A stretch of DNA of 64,000 nucleotides. It comes from Promicromonospora sp. AC04. GTDB lineage: Bacteria > Actinomycetota > Actinomycetes > Actinomycetales > Cellulomonadaceae. Both the position numbers and the translations under genes were made by a program. Within the stretch, counting starts at the first letter, position 1; each line of letters begins with the position of its first letter. This document shows, in pieces, positions 16,089 through 23,299 of this stretch. Location: contig NZ_QBUG01000006.1 in NCBI RefSeq assembly GCF_003058225.1, positions 1 to 64,000 of the forward strand, written 5' to 3'. Under the pieces are notes generated by a model. It ran no database searches and was not told where the DNA came from. It saw nothing but the letters and a program-made list of their open reading frames with translations.

Positions 16089-17524
16089 GCAAGGGTTTGC
16101 GGCACGTCGTCGTCGTGGGCGCGGGCCCGGCGGGGCTGGCCGCCGCGCGGGCGGCTGCGGAGGCCGGGGCGCGGGTCACGCTGCTCGACGCCGCGGACGG
16201 CCTCGGCGGCCAGTACTGGCGGCACCTGCCCGCCGCGCGGCCGGCGGGGCGCGAGCACGTGCTGCACCATCGCTGGTCGACGTTCGGCGAGCTGAGCGGC
16301 GCCCTGCGGGCGAACCCGGCCGTGACGGTGGTGGAGTCGGCGCAGGTCTGGTCGCTCGAACGGCCGGACGGCGGCATCCGCCTGAATGTGCTCGTCGGGG
16401 AACCGGACGCCGTCGGGCGCGCGGTCCTGGTGCTGGAGCCGGACGCCCTGGTGCTGGCCACCGGCGCCCACGACCGGACGCTCCCGTTCCCCGGCTGGCA
16501 GCTGCCCGGGGTCTACTCTGCCGGGGCGGCGCAGGCGCTGGCCAAGGGGGAGCGGGTCGCCGTCGGGCGCCGGGTGGTCGTCGCCGGGGCCGGGCCCTTC
16601 CTGCTCCCCGTCGCGTCGGCGCTGCTGTGGACCGGCGCCACCGTCGTCGGCGTGCACGAGGCAGCCGGGCCGGGTGCGCTCGCGCGCGGCTGGCTGAGCC
16701 GGCCCTGGGAGCTGGCCGGCGCGGCGGGCAAGGCCGGTGAGCTGGCCGGATACGTCGGCGAGCTGGCGCGGCACCGCGTGCCGTGGCGGCCCGGCGAGGC
16801 AGTGGTTGCCGCGCACGGCGACGGGCAGGTCGAGGCGGTGACGATCGCCCGCCTGGACGAGCGCTGGGCGCCCGTTGCAGGTACCGAGCGGCAGGTCGAG
16901 GCCGACGCCGTGTGCGTGAGCCACGGCTTCACCCCGCGCCTCGAGCTGGCGGTCGCCGCCGGGTGCGCGCTCTCGCCGAGCCGGTTCGTGGTCGTCGACG
17001 ACGCGCAGGCCACGTCCGTCCCGGGCGTGTGGGCCGCCGGCGAGATCACGGGCATCGGCGGGGCCGACGCCGCGCTCGCCGAGGGCGCCGTCGCGGGCAC
17101 GGCGGCCGCCGGGGGCGACCTCGGCGTCGTCCGCGTCGCCGTCCGCGCCCGGGCCAGGGCCCGCGGCTTCGCCGCCCGCATCGAGGCCGCCCACGGCGTG
17201 CGCGGCGGGTGGGTGCGCTGGCTGCGCGACGACACCGTCGTCTGCCGCTGCGAGGAGACCACCTACGGGCGCGTGCGCGAGGTCGTCGAGCTCACCGGGT
17301 CGCACGAGACCCGCTCCGTGAAGCTCACCAGCCGCGCCGGGCTCGGCCCGTGCCAGGCGCGGATGTGCGGCCGGACCCTCCAGGAGCTGCTCGGGGACGC
17401 ACCCGGCGGCGACTCGGATGCGGGCGGCACCGCGCCCGGCGTCGACCGCCGTCCGCTCGTGGTGCCGGTCCGGCTCGGTGACCTCGCATCCCTGCCTTCG
17501 ACCTCTGCCTCTACCTCACCTTGA
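16085..17524 (+). CDS. FAD/NAD(P)-binding subunit with C-terminal BFD-like [2Fe-2S] domain
   Basis: A 479-residue HcnB-like oxidoreductase starting at GTG 16085 (GTGA overlap). The N-terminal Rossmann fold VVVVGAGPAGLAAARAAAEAG, abbreviated GAGPAGLAAA, is followed by the second nucleotide site VVVAGAGPFLLPVASAL. The C-terminal cluster domain has CRCEE and GPCQARMCG. It is the third part of the D-hydroxyproline dehydrogenase. The last 40 residues are low-complexity (LPSTSASTSP) and run into a tandem repeat, so the natural C-terminus may have drifted by repeat expansion. Confidence 0.88.
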   Translation: MSKGLRHVVVVGAGPAGLAAARAAAEAGARVTLLDAADGLGGQYWRHLPAARPAGREHVLHHRWSTFGELSGALRANPAVTVVESAQVWSLERPDGGIRLNVLVGEPDAVGRAVLVLEPDALVLATGAHDRTLPFPGWQLPGVYSAGAAQALAKGERVAVGRRVVVAGAGPFLLPVASALLWTGATVVGVHEAAGPGALARGWLSRPWELAGAAGKAGELAGYVGELARHRVPWRPGEAVVAAHGDGQVEAVTIARLDERWAPVAGTERQVEADAVCVSHGFTPRLELAVAAGCALSPSRFVVVDDAQATSVPGVWAAGEITGIGGADAALAEGAVAGTAAAGGDLGVVRVAVRARARARGFAARIEAAHGVRGGWVRWLRDDTVVCRCEETTYGRVREVVELTGSHETRSVKLTSRAGLGPCQARMCGRTLQELLGDAPGGDSDAGGTAPGVDRRPLVVPVRLGDLASLPSTSASTSP

Positions 17525-17537
17525 GCCTTGCTCTCGA

Positions 17538-17580
17538 CCTTGCCTTGAACCTTGCCTTGAACCTTGCCTTGAACCTTGCC
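17538..17580 (+). repeat. 12-bp tandem repeat between dehydrogenase and deaminase genes
   Basis: The unit CCTTGCCTTGAA occurs three times head to tail (17538-17549, 17550-17561, 17562-17573) plus seven bases of a fourth. More degenerate copies extend left into the 3' end of the upstream gene. It occupies the spacer before the ribosome binding site of the deaminase gene. In frame with the deaminase it would read LALN repeats. Confidence 0.85.
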
Positions 17581-17610
17581 CTCAGCATCCCGACCACCAG
17601 GAGACCAGAC

Positions 17611-18528
17611 ATGAACCAGCGCTTCGACCTCGGCGGCGTGATCGTCGCCACCACCCTCGCCTTCAAGCCGGACGCGTCAGCCCCTGCCGGGCTCGCCGTC
17701 GACTACGAGCGGTTCGCCGCGCACTGCGAGTTCCTCGTCGACAACGGCTGCCGCGGCGTCGGCCCGAACGGCTCGCTGGGCGAGTACTCGTCGCTCACCG
17801 ACGACGAGCGCCGCAAGGTGGTCCAGACCGCCGTCCAGACGGTGGGTGATCGCGGGCTCGTTGTCGCCGGTGTGCACGGCGTCGGCTGGCACCAGGCCAA
17901 GTACTGGGCGGAGCTCGCGGCCGAGGACGGCGCGGACGCCGTCCTCCTGCTGCCCCCGACCATCTACCGCGCGAACCGCTCCGAGGTGATCGAGCACTAC
18001 GCGCGCGTCAACGAGGTCGGCATCCCGATCATGATCTACAACAACCCGATCGACACGAAGGTCGACCTCACCCCAGGCATCCTGGCCGAGCTGGCCCAGC
18101 TGGAGAACGTGGTGGCCGTCAAGGAGTTCTCCGGCGACGTGCGGCGCGTGCTGGAGATCAAGGAGCTGGCCCCGGACCTGGACGTCATCGCCGGCGCCGA
18201 CGACCTGCTCTTCGAGTCGCTCGTGACCGGGGCCACCGGCTGGTTCGCCGGCTACCCCAACGCGTTCCCGCGCGAGGCCGTCGAGATCTACACGCTGGTC
18301 ACCGAGGGCAAGATCGCCGAGGCCCGCGAGCTGTACAGCCACCTGGTGCCGGCCTTCCGGTGGGACTCCCGGACCGAGTTCGTGCAGGCGATCAAGCTCT
18401 CGATCGACATGGCCGGGCAGAGCTACGGTGGTCCGACCCGCCCGCCGCGCGGACCGCTCACCGCGGAGCACGAGGCGCAGGTGCGCAAGGACACCGAGGC
18501 GGCGCTCAGCTACATCGCCTCGCGCTGA
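17611..18528 (+). CDS. DapA-family 1-pyrroline-4-hydroxy-2-carboxylate deaminase
   Basis: A 305-residue TIM-barrel lyase, the usual length of the family. The start at ATG 17611 is supported by AGGAG eight bases upstream; an in-frame TTG at 17521 would add a repeat-encoded LALN tail that is not expected. Key residues are the Schiff-base Lys171 in VAVKEFSG, Tyr143 in IMIYNNP and the carboxylate loop GPNGSLGE. DapA homologues in hydroxyproline operons deaminate 1-pyrroline-4-hydroxy-2-carboxylate to 2-oxoglutarate semialdehyde; neighbours on both sides (dehydrogenase, epimerase, semialdehyde dehydrogenase) support this over dihydrodipicolinate synthase. Confidence 0.9.
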   Translation: MNQRFDLGGVIVATTLAFKPDASAPAGLAVDYERFAAHCEFLVDNGCRGVGPNGSLGEYSSLTDDERRKVVQTAVQTVGDRGLVVAGVHGVGWHQAKYWAELAAEDGADAVLLLPPTIYRANRSEVIEHYARVNEVGIPIMIYNNPIDTKVDLTPGILAELAQLENVVAVKEFSGDVRRVLEIKELAPDLDVIAGADDLLFESLVTGATGWFAGYPNAFPREAVEIYTLVTEGKIAEARELYSHLVPAFRWDSRTEFVQAIKLSIDMAGQSYGGPTRPPRGPLTAEHEAQVRKDTEAALSYIASR

Positions 18529-18556
18529 CCCGGCCGGACCGAGCACAGGAGCGACC

Positions 18557-19558
18557 ATGCGCAGCAGCAGGACCATCACCGCCGTCGACTCGCACACGGA
18601 GGGCATGCCGACGCGCGTCGTCACCGGCGGCGTCGGGCCCATACCGGGCGAGACGATGAACGACAAGCGGCTGTACTTCATGGAGCACATGGACGAGCTG
18701 CGGCACTTCCTGATGGACGAGCCGCGCGGGCACGGCGCGATGAGCGGCGCCATCCTGCAGCCGCCCACGCGGCCCGACTGCGACTGGGGCGTGGTCTACA
18801 TCGAGGTGTCCGGCTGCCTGCCCATGTGCGGGCACGGCACCATCGGCGTCGCCACGGTCCTGGTCGAGACGGGCATGGTCGACGTCGTCGAGCCCGTGAC
18901 CGAGATCAGGCTGGACACGCCCGCCGGGCTCGTCGTCGCGAAGGTCGCCGTCAGCGACGGCCACGCGGACGCCGTGACCATCGAGAACGTGCCCAGCTTC
19001 GTGACGGCCCTCGACCAGACGATCGAGGTGCCCGGCTACGGCACCGTCCCGTACTCGATGGCGTTCGGCGGCAACTTCTACGCGCTCGTCGACCTGGACG
19101 ACCTGAAGCTGCCCTTCGACCGGGCGCGCCAGCAGGACCTGCTCGCCGCCGGGCTCGCGATCATGGACGCGATCAACGAGACCGCGAAGCCCAAGCACCC
19201 GGAGCTCGACGGCGTCGAGGGCTGCCACCACGTCGAGCTGATCGCCCCCGGCTCGGACGCCCGCCACTCCCGCCACGCCATGGCCATCTGGCCCGGCTGG
19301 TTCGACCGGTCGCCCTGCGGCACCGGGACGTCGGCCCGGATGGCCGAGCTCTGGGCCCGCGGCGAGCTCGCGATCGGCGACGACTTCGTCAACGAGTCGT
19401 TCATCGGCAGCCGGTTCGTCGGCCGGCTGGTCTCCGAGACCACGGTCGCGGGCGTGCCCGCCGTCGTGCCGACCATCACGGGGCGGGCCTGGGTGACCGC
19501 GACCGCCAACTACCTGCTCGACCCGAGCGACCCGTTCCCCACGGGCTTCGTCTTCTGA
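18557..19558 (+). CDS. 4-hydroxyproline 2-epimerase (proline racemase family)
   Basis: A 333-residue PLP-independent epimerase. Both catalytic thiols are present: Cys91 in PMCGHGTIG and Cys254 in SPCGTGTSA. This separates it from trans-3-hydroxyproline dehydratases, which have Ser or Thr at the first site. The start ATG 18557 has AGGAG upstream. It should convert trans-4-hydroxy-L-proline to cis-4-hydroxy-D-proline, the entry step for the dehydrogenase encoded upstream. Proline racemase activity is the alternative; the operon argues for hydroxyproline. Confidence 0.92.
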   Translation: MRSSRTITAVDSHTEGMPTRVVTGGVGPIPGETMNDKRLYFMEHMDELRHFLMDEPRGHGAMSGAILQPPTRPDCDWGVVYIEVSGCLPMCGHGTIGVATVLVETGMVDVVEPVTEIRLDTPAGLVVAKVAVSDGHADAVTIENVPSFVTALDQTIEVPGYGTVPYSMAFGGNFYALVDLDDLKLPFDRARQQDLLAAGLAIMDAINETAKPKHPELDGVEGCHHVELIAPGSDARHSRHAMAIWPGWFDRSPCGTGTSARMAELWARGELAIGDDFVNESFIGSRFVGRLVSETTVAGVPAVVPTITGRAWVTATANYLLDPSDPFPTGFVF

Positions 19559-19611
19559 ACCTGCTTGCTCGACCCGCCCGCCCTGCCCGTCATCCGCTGA
19601 GGAGCCCATCC

Positions 19612-21123
19612 ATGACCGCCACCGCGGCACCCGACCTCGATCGCACCGTCGACGACGTCGCCCGCCGGGCCGCCGACGCCTTCGACCAGCTGTCCCGGAC
19701 GGCGCCCCGCGTGCGCGCCGAGGGCCTGCGCGGCGCGGCCGCCGCCCTGGCCGACCACGCGGACGAGCTGGTCGCCATCGCCCAGGAGGAGACCGGCCTC
19801 GCCGAGGCGCGGCTGCGCGGCGAGCTCAAGCGCACCCAGGTCCAGCTCCGCCTGTTCGCGCACGTCGCGGAAGACGGCACCTACCTCGACGCCCGCGTCG
19901 ACGAGGCCGACCCGGACTTCGTCCTCGGCCCGCGGCCCGACCTGCGCCGCCTGCTGTGGCCGGTGGGGCCTGTGCTGAACTTCGCGGCGAGCAACTTCCC
20001 GTTCGCGTTCTCCGTGGCCGGCGGGGACACCGCGGCGGCGCTCGCGGCGGGCTGCCCGGTGATCGTCAAGGCGCACCCGGGGCATCCGCGGCTGTCCGAG
20101 CGCGTCGCGGAGCTCGTGGCCGCCGCGCTCGTCGCGGCGGGGCTGCCCGAGGGCACGCTGCAGCTCGTGACTTCGCAGGAGGCGGGCGTCGCCCTGGTCG
20201 AGCACCCGGCGGTGCGGGCGGCGGCCTTCACCGGGTCCCAGCGGGTCGGGCAGCTGCTCGCCGCCCGGGCCGCCGCGCGGCCCGACCCGATCCCGTTCTT
20301 CGGCGAGCTGGGCAGCGTCAACCCCGTCCTCGTGACCGGGGAGGCGCTGCGCGAGCGCGGCGACGGCCTGCTCGGCGGTTACGTGGCGAGCGTGTCCGGC
20401 TCGGCCGGCCAGCTCTGCACCAAGCCCGGTTTCCTGCTGGTCCCCGAGGGCTCCGCCTACGACGACGCAGTGGTCGCCGCAGCCTCGGAGGTACCCGTGC
20501 ACCGGTTGCTCAACCCGTCGATCGCGGACGGGTACGAGCGGCGGGTCACGGAGGCGCTGGGGGCGGACGGCGTGCGGGTTGTGCACTCCGGCGACTTCCG
20601 CCGCGACGCCGAGGGGCAGGCCTGGGTGAGGCCCACGTTCGTCGCCGTGCCGCTCGACGCGCTGCGCCGCGCGGGGGCCGCGCTGCTCGACGAGGTGTTC
20701 GGGCCGTTCTCCGTGATCGTGGAGTACCCGGACGGCACGGACCTGGCGGCCGTCGTCGCCGAGCTGTTCCCCGGCAACCTGACCCTGACCCTGCACCTGG
20801 GGTCGGGGGAGGCGGCCGGGGAGCAGGGCACGCCCGGTGGGTTCGGCGGGTTGGTGACCCGGCTGGCCCCGCACGCGGGCCGCATCCTGCTCGGCGGCTG
20901 GCCCACCGGCGTCGCCGTCACGCCCGCGATGCAGCACGGCGGCCCCTGGCCGGCGACGACCACCGACGGGACGTCGGTCGGCACCGCGGCGATCGGCCGG
21001 TTCCTGCGCGGGGTCACGTTCCAGGACGCGCCCCAGGAGCTGCTGCCCCCGGCGCTACGCGACGACAACCCCTGGGGCGTGCCCCGGACGGTCTCCGTGC
21101 GCGGGGAGTCGCTGGGGTGGTGA
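19612..21123 (+). CDS. 2-oxoglutarate-semialdehyde dehydrogenase (ALDH family)
   Basis: A 503-residue aldehyde dehydrogenase whose catalytic Cys269 is in SAGQLCTKPG and general-base Glu232 in FFGELGSVNP; the nucleotide region shows PVGPVLNFAASNFPFAFS (about 112-129). It matches the NADP+-type class that oxidises 2-oxoglutarate semialdehyde, the last step of hydroxyproline breakdown, giving 2-oxoglutarate for the TCA cycle. The start ATG 19612 follows TGAGGAG. It is the last gene of the rightward operon and is followed by a very strong hairpin. Confidence 0.91.
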   Translation: MTATAAPDLDRTVDDVARRAADAFDQLSRTAPRVRAEGLRGAAAALADHADELVAIAQEETGLAEARLRGELKRTQVQLRLFAHVAEDGTYLDARVDEADPDFVLGPRPDLRRLLWPVGPVLNFAASNFPFAFSVAGGDTAAALAAGCPVIVKAHPGHPRLSERVAELVAAALVAAGLPEGTLQLVTSQEAGVALVEHPAVRAAAFTGSQRVGQLLAARAAARPDPIPFFGELGSVNPVLVTGEALRERGDGLLGGYVASVSGSAGQLCTKPGFLLVPEGSAYDDAVVAAASEVPVHRLLNPSIADGYERRVTEALGADGVRVVHSGDFRRDAEGQAWVRPTFVAVPLDALRRAGAALLDEVFGPFSVIVEYPDGTDLAAVVAELFPGNLTLTLHLGSGEAAGEQGTPGGFGGLVTRLAPHAGRILLGGWPTGVAVTPAMQHGGPWPATTTDGTSVGTAAIGRFLRGVTFQDAPQELLPPALRDDNPWGVPRTVSVRGESLGW

Positions 21124-21210
21124 TCGGCGGGCTGATCCCGACTGCACGCCGCTGACCTACACCCGAGCACTGCCACGAGGTCGGCACACTCCTGAGGTGG
21201 ATCAGCAGGG

Positions 21211-21268
21211 TCGGCAGTCTGCATCGAGATCGGTCCAGGCCTGGACCGATCTCGATGCAAACTGCCGA
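21211..21268. terminator. 58-bp near-perfect palindrome, probable bidirectional terminator
   Basis: The core 21221-21258 is a perfect 38-bp palindrome centred on GGCC. Pairing continues outward to 21211/21268 with a single C:A mismatch (21219/21260). It lies in the 228-bp gap between the end of the hydroxyproline operon and the convergent epoxide hydrolase gene. Nothing else is seen in this gap except the direct repeat just downstream. Confidence 0.75.
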
Positions 21269-21289
21269 GTTCGTGAGGCAAACTGCCGA
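21257..21289. repeat. 12-bp direct repeat flanking the palindrome
   Basis: GCAAACTGCCGA is present at 21257-21268, forming the right end of the long palindrome, and again at 21278-21289. The left arm of the palindrome carries the complementary TCGGCAGT. Three related copies in 80 bp suggest a mobile or recombining intergenic element. Confidence 0.6.
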
Positions 21290-21351
21290 CCTTGTCGGGG
21301 GTCGTCGAGTCCGGTCACCAGTCGGTGGTCTAGGGGCGCTCGGGCCTGGCT

Positions 21352-22530
21352 TCAGGCCGGGACGGTCCCGCGGTACGGGCGGAAGAAGTCCCGCAGCTCC
21401 CGGGCGTAGAGCTCGGGCTCCTCGAACGCGGCGAAGTGGCCCCCGCGCTCGGGCTCGGTCACGCGCACGGTGTTCGCTGTGCGTTCGAGCCAGGCCCGCG
21501 GCGGGCGGACGACGTCGCCCGCGAACAGCGAGAACCCGGACGGCACCTCGACCCGGCGCGTGAGCTGCTTGGCCGAGATCGCCGCGTTGGCGTGGTACAT
21601 CCGCATGGACGAGCCGATCGTCCCGGTGAACCAGTAGATCGACAGCAGCGTGAGGATCTCGTCCCGGGTGTAGCTGTCCTCGATGTCGCCGTCGCTCCAG
21701 GACTGGAGCTTCTCGACGATCCACGCGGCGAGGCCGGCGGGGGAGTCGTTGAGCGCCGCGGCGAGAGTCTGGGGCTTGGTGCGGTGCACGGCACCGTAGG
21801 CGCCCTCGGTGGCGCTCCAGGTGGCGGTCTCCGCGAACCAGGCCCGTTCCTCGGCCGCGAGGGTCGCCGGGTCCCCGGTGAAGATGGGCAGCCCGCCGTC
21901 GGTGCGGTGGACGGCGGCGACGCGGTCGGGATGGTCGAGCGCGAGGTAGCGGCTCACATGGCTGCCCATGTCCCCGCCCGCCGCGCCGAACCGCTCGTAG
22001 CCCAGCACGGTCATGAGCCCGGCCCACAGCCCGGCGACGGCTATCGAGTTCAGCGGCGGCCCCGTCGGCCGGTCGGAGTACCCGAAGCCCGGCATGTCGG
22101 GGACGACGACGTCGAACGCGTCCGCCGGGTCCGCGCCGTGCGCGCCCGGGTCGGTCAGCAGGGAGACGACCTTCGAGTACCGCCAGAACGAGTCGGGCCA
22201 GCCGTGGCTGAGCACCAGCGGCAGGACGGGACCGGCCGGCGCGACGGCCCGGGCGTGCACGAAGTGGATCCCGAGCCCGCCGACCGAGACCCGGAAGCGG
22301 GGCAGCCGGGCGAGCGCGGCCTCCTGCGCGGGCCAGTCGAACCCGTCCGCCCAGTACGCGACCAGCTCGCGGAGATAGTCGAGGTCCGTGCCCAGGGACC
22401 ACCCGACGTCCTCGGGCGCGTCGGGCCAGCGGGTCGCCCGCAGCCGCGCGCGTAGGTCCTCGATCGCCTCTGGGGTGGTCTGCGGGGCAAACGGCTCGGG
22501 GGCAGGGAGGTTGTCCGGCACGGTGCTCAC
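21352..22530 (-). CDS. Epoxide hydrolase (EHN plus alpha/beta hydrolase)
   Basis: A 392-residue protein from GTG 22530 (a GTG at 22521 is an alternative). The N-terminal EHN segment (about 12-115, AIEDLRARLRATRWPD, DLDYLRELVAYWADGFDW) precedes the hydrolase core: HGWPDSFWRY oxyanion region, PDMPGFGYSDRP, probable nucleophile Asp in AGGDMGSHVSR, and catalytic His in RGGHFAAFEEP. These are features of microsomal-type epoxide hydrolases. It is divergent from the TetR gene at 22676, and the operator between them may regulate both. No signal peptide is seen. Confidence 0.88.
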   Translation of the reverse strand: MSTVPDNLPAPEPFAPQTTPEAIEDLRARLRATRWPDAPEDVGWSLGTDLDYLRELVAYWADGFDWPAQEAALARLPRFRVSVGGLGIHFVHARAVAPAGPVLPLVLSHGWPDSFWRYSKVVSLLTDPGAHGADPADAFDVVVPDMPGFGYSDRPTGPPLNSIAVAGLWAGLMTVLGYERFGAAGGDMGSHVSRYLALDHPDRVAAVHRTDGGLPIFTGDPATLAAEERAWFAETATWSATEGAYGAVHRTKPQTLAAALNDSPAGLAAWIVEKLQSWSDGDIEDSYTRDEILTLLSIYWFTGTIGSSMRMYHANAAISAKQLTRRVEVPSGFSLFAGDVVRPPRAWLERTANTVRVTEPERGGHFAAFEEPELYARELRDFFRPYRGTVPA

Positions 22531-22635
22531 CCTACGTGGACCGCGGTCGCCGGGCGCATCCGCCCCATCGGCGATCGGACCGCCCGCCGAGGACGCGTCG
22601 GCGGGGCGCACGGCGGTGCGCCCGAGCGTTAGACG

Positions 22636-22661
22636 ACACTTGTTAAATAACTTACAGGTGT
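22636..22661. promoter_or_regulatory. TetR operator in the epoxide hydrolase / tetR intergenic region
   Basis: ACACTTGT at 22636-22643 and ACAGGTGT at 22654-22661 form an inverted repeat with one mismatch and a 10-base AT-rich centre. It ends just before the TetR start and overlaps the likely -10 region, suiting autorepression and control of the divergent epoxide hydrolase. Confidence 0.6.
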
Positions 22662-22675
22662 ATATGATCGTGCTC

Positions 22676-23299
22676 ATGGGATTCGATCTGGCCGTGGCCA
22701 CACCCGCGAAGGACCGCCGAGTGCGGCGATCCCGGGCGGCCCTCACCGAGGCCGCCGTCGCGCTGGTGACCGAGCGGGGGACCGCCGCGATTCCGATCGC
22801 CGATATCGCGGCGGCCGCCGATGTGAGCCGGCAGCTCGTCTACCAGCACTTCGGTGACCGTGACGCCCTGCTGCTCGAAGCGGCGCTCGACCTGGCCAGG
22901 ACCGAGCTGCTGTCCCAGGCGACGGAAGCCGATGCGGTGGCGGGGCGGGACCGTGTGCTGGTCATCGCCCGGCACTTCGCCCGGCATCGGGTCTTCTACC
23001 GGGCGATGCTGACCAGCTCCAGCGCCTTCGCGCTGAACAAGGCCCTCAGCGGCCTGCTCGTCCCGGTCAACCGGCGTGCGATGGAGGAACACTTCGCTGC
23101 CGACGTCGACCCGCAGCGGCTCGAGGACCTGGCCGCTTTCATGACCGGCGGCGCGGCCGCCGTCATCAACGAATGGGTGACCGAAGCGGACGACCCGCTC
23201 GATCCCGAGAACCTCGCCGATCGGCTGATCGCCGTGGCCGAGGTCGTCACCACCGCACTGCGCCAGACAGCCACCTCGCACACGGAGACCAACCGATGA
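22676..23299 (+). CDS. TetR-family transcriptional regulator
   Basis: A 207-residue regulator; ATG 22676 is taken as start because it directly precedes the expected N-terminus (an ATG at 22664 would add four residues). The helix-turn-helix spans about residues 20-66, with IADIAAAADVSRQLVYQHFGDRD as its recognition part (core SRQLVYQHFG). The C-terminal ligand domain is helical. Its stop overlaps the CocE-type hydrolase start (ATGA), so it probably regulates that esterase and, through the palindrome upstream, the epoxide hydrolase. Confidence 0.88.
   Translation: MGFDLAVATPAKDRRVRRSRAALTEAAVALVTERGTAAIPIADIAAAADVSRQLVYQHFGDRDALLLEAALDLARTELLSQATEADAVAGRDRVLVIARHFARHRVFYRAMLTSSSAFALNKALSGLLVPVNRRAMEEHFAADVDPQRLEDLAAFMTGGAAAVINEWVTEADDPLDPENLADRLIAVAEVVTTALRQTATSHTETNR

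Noticed and set aside
17521-17610. N-terminal extension of the deaminase from TTG 17521
   Set aside because: The extension is made only of the LALN repeat and is absent from DapA-family proteins; ATG 17611 has a good ribosome binding site. Kept only as a finding about the repeat.
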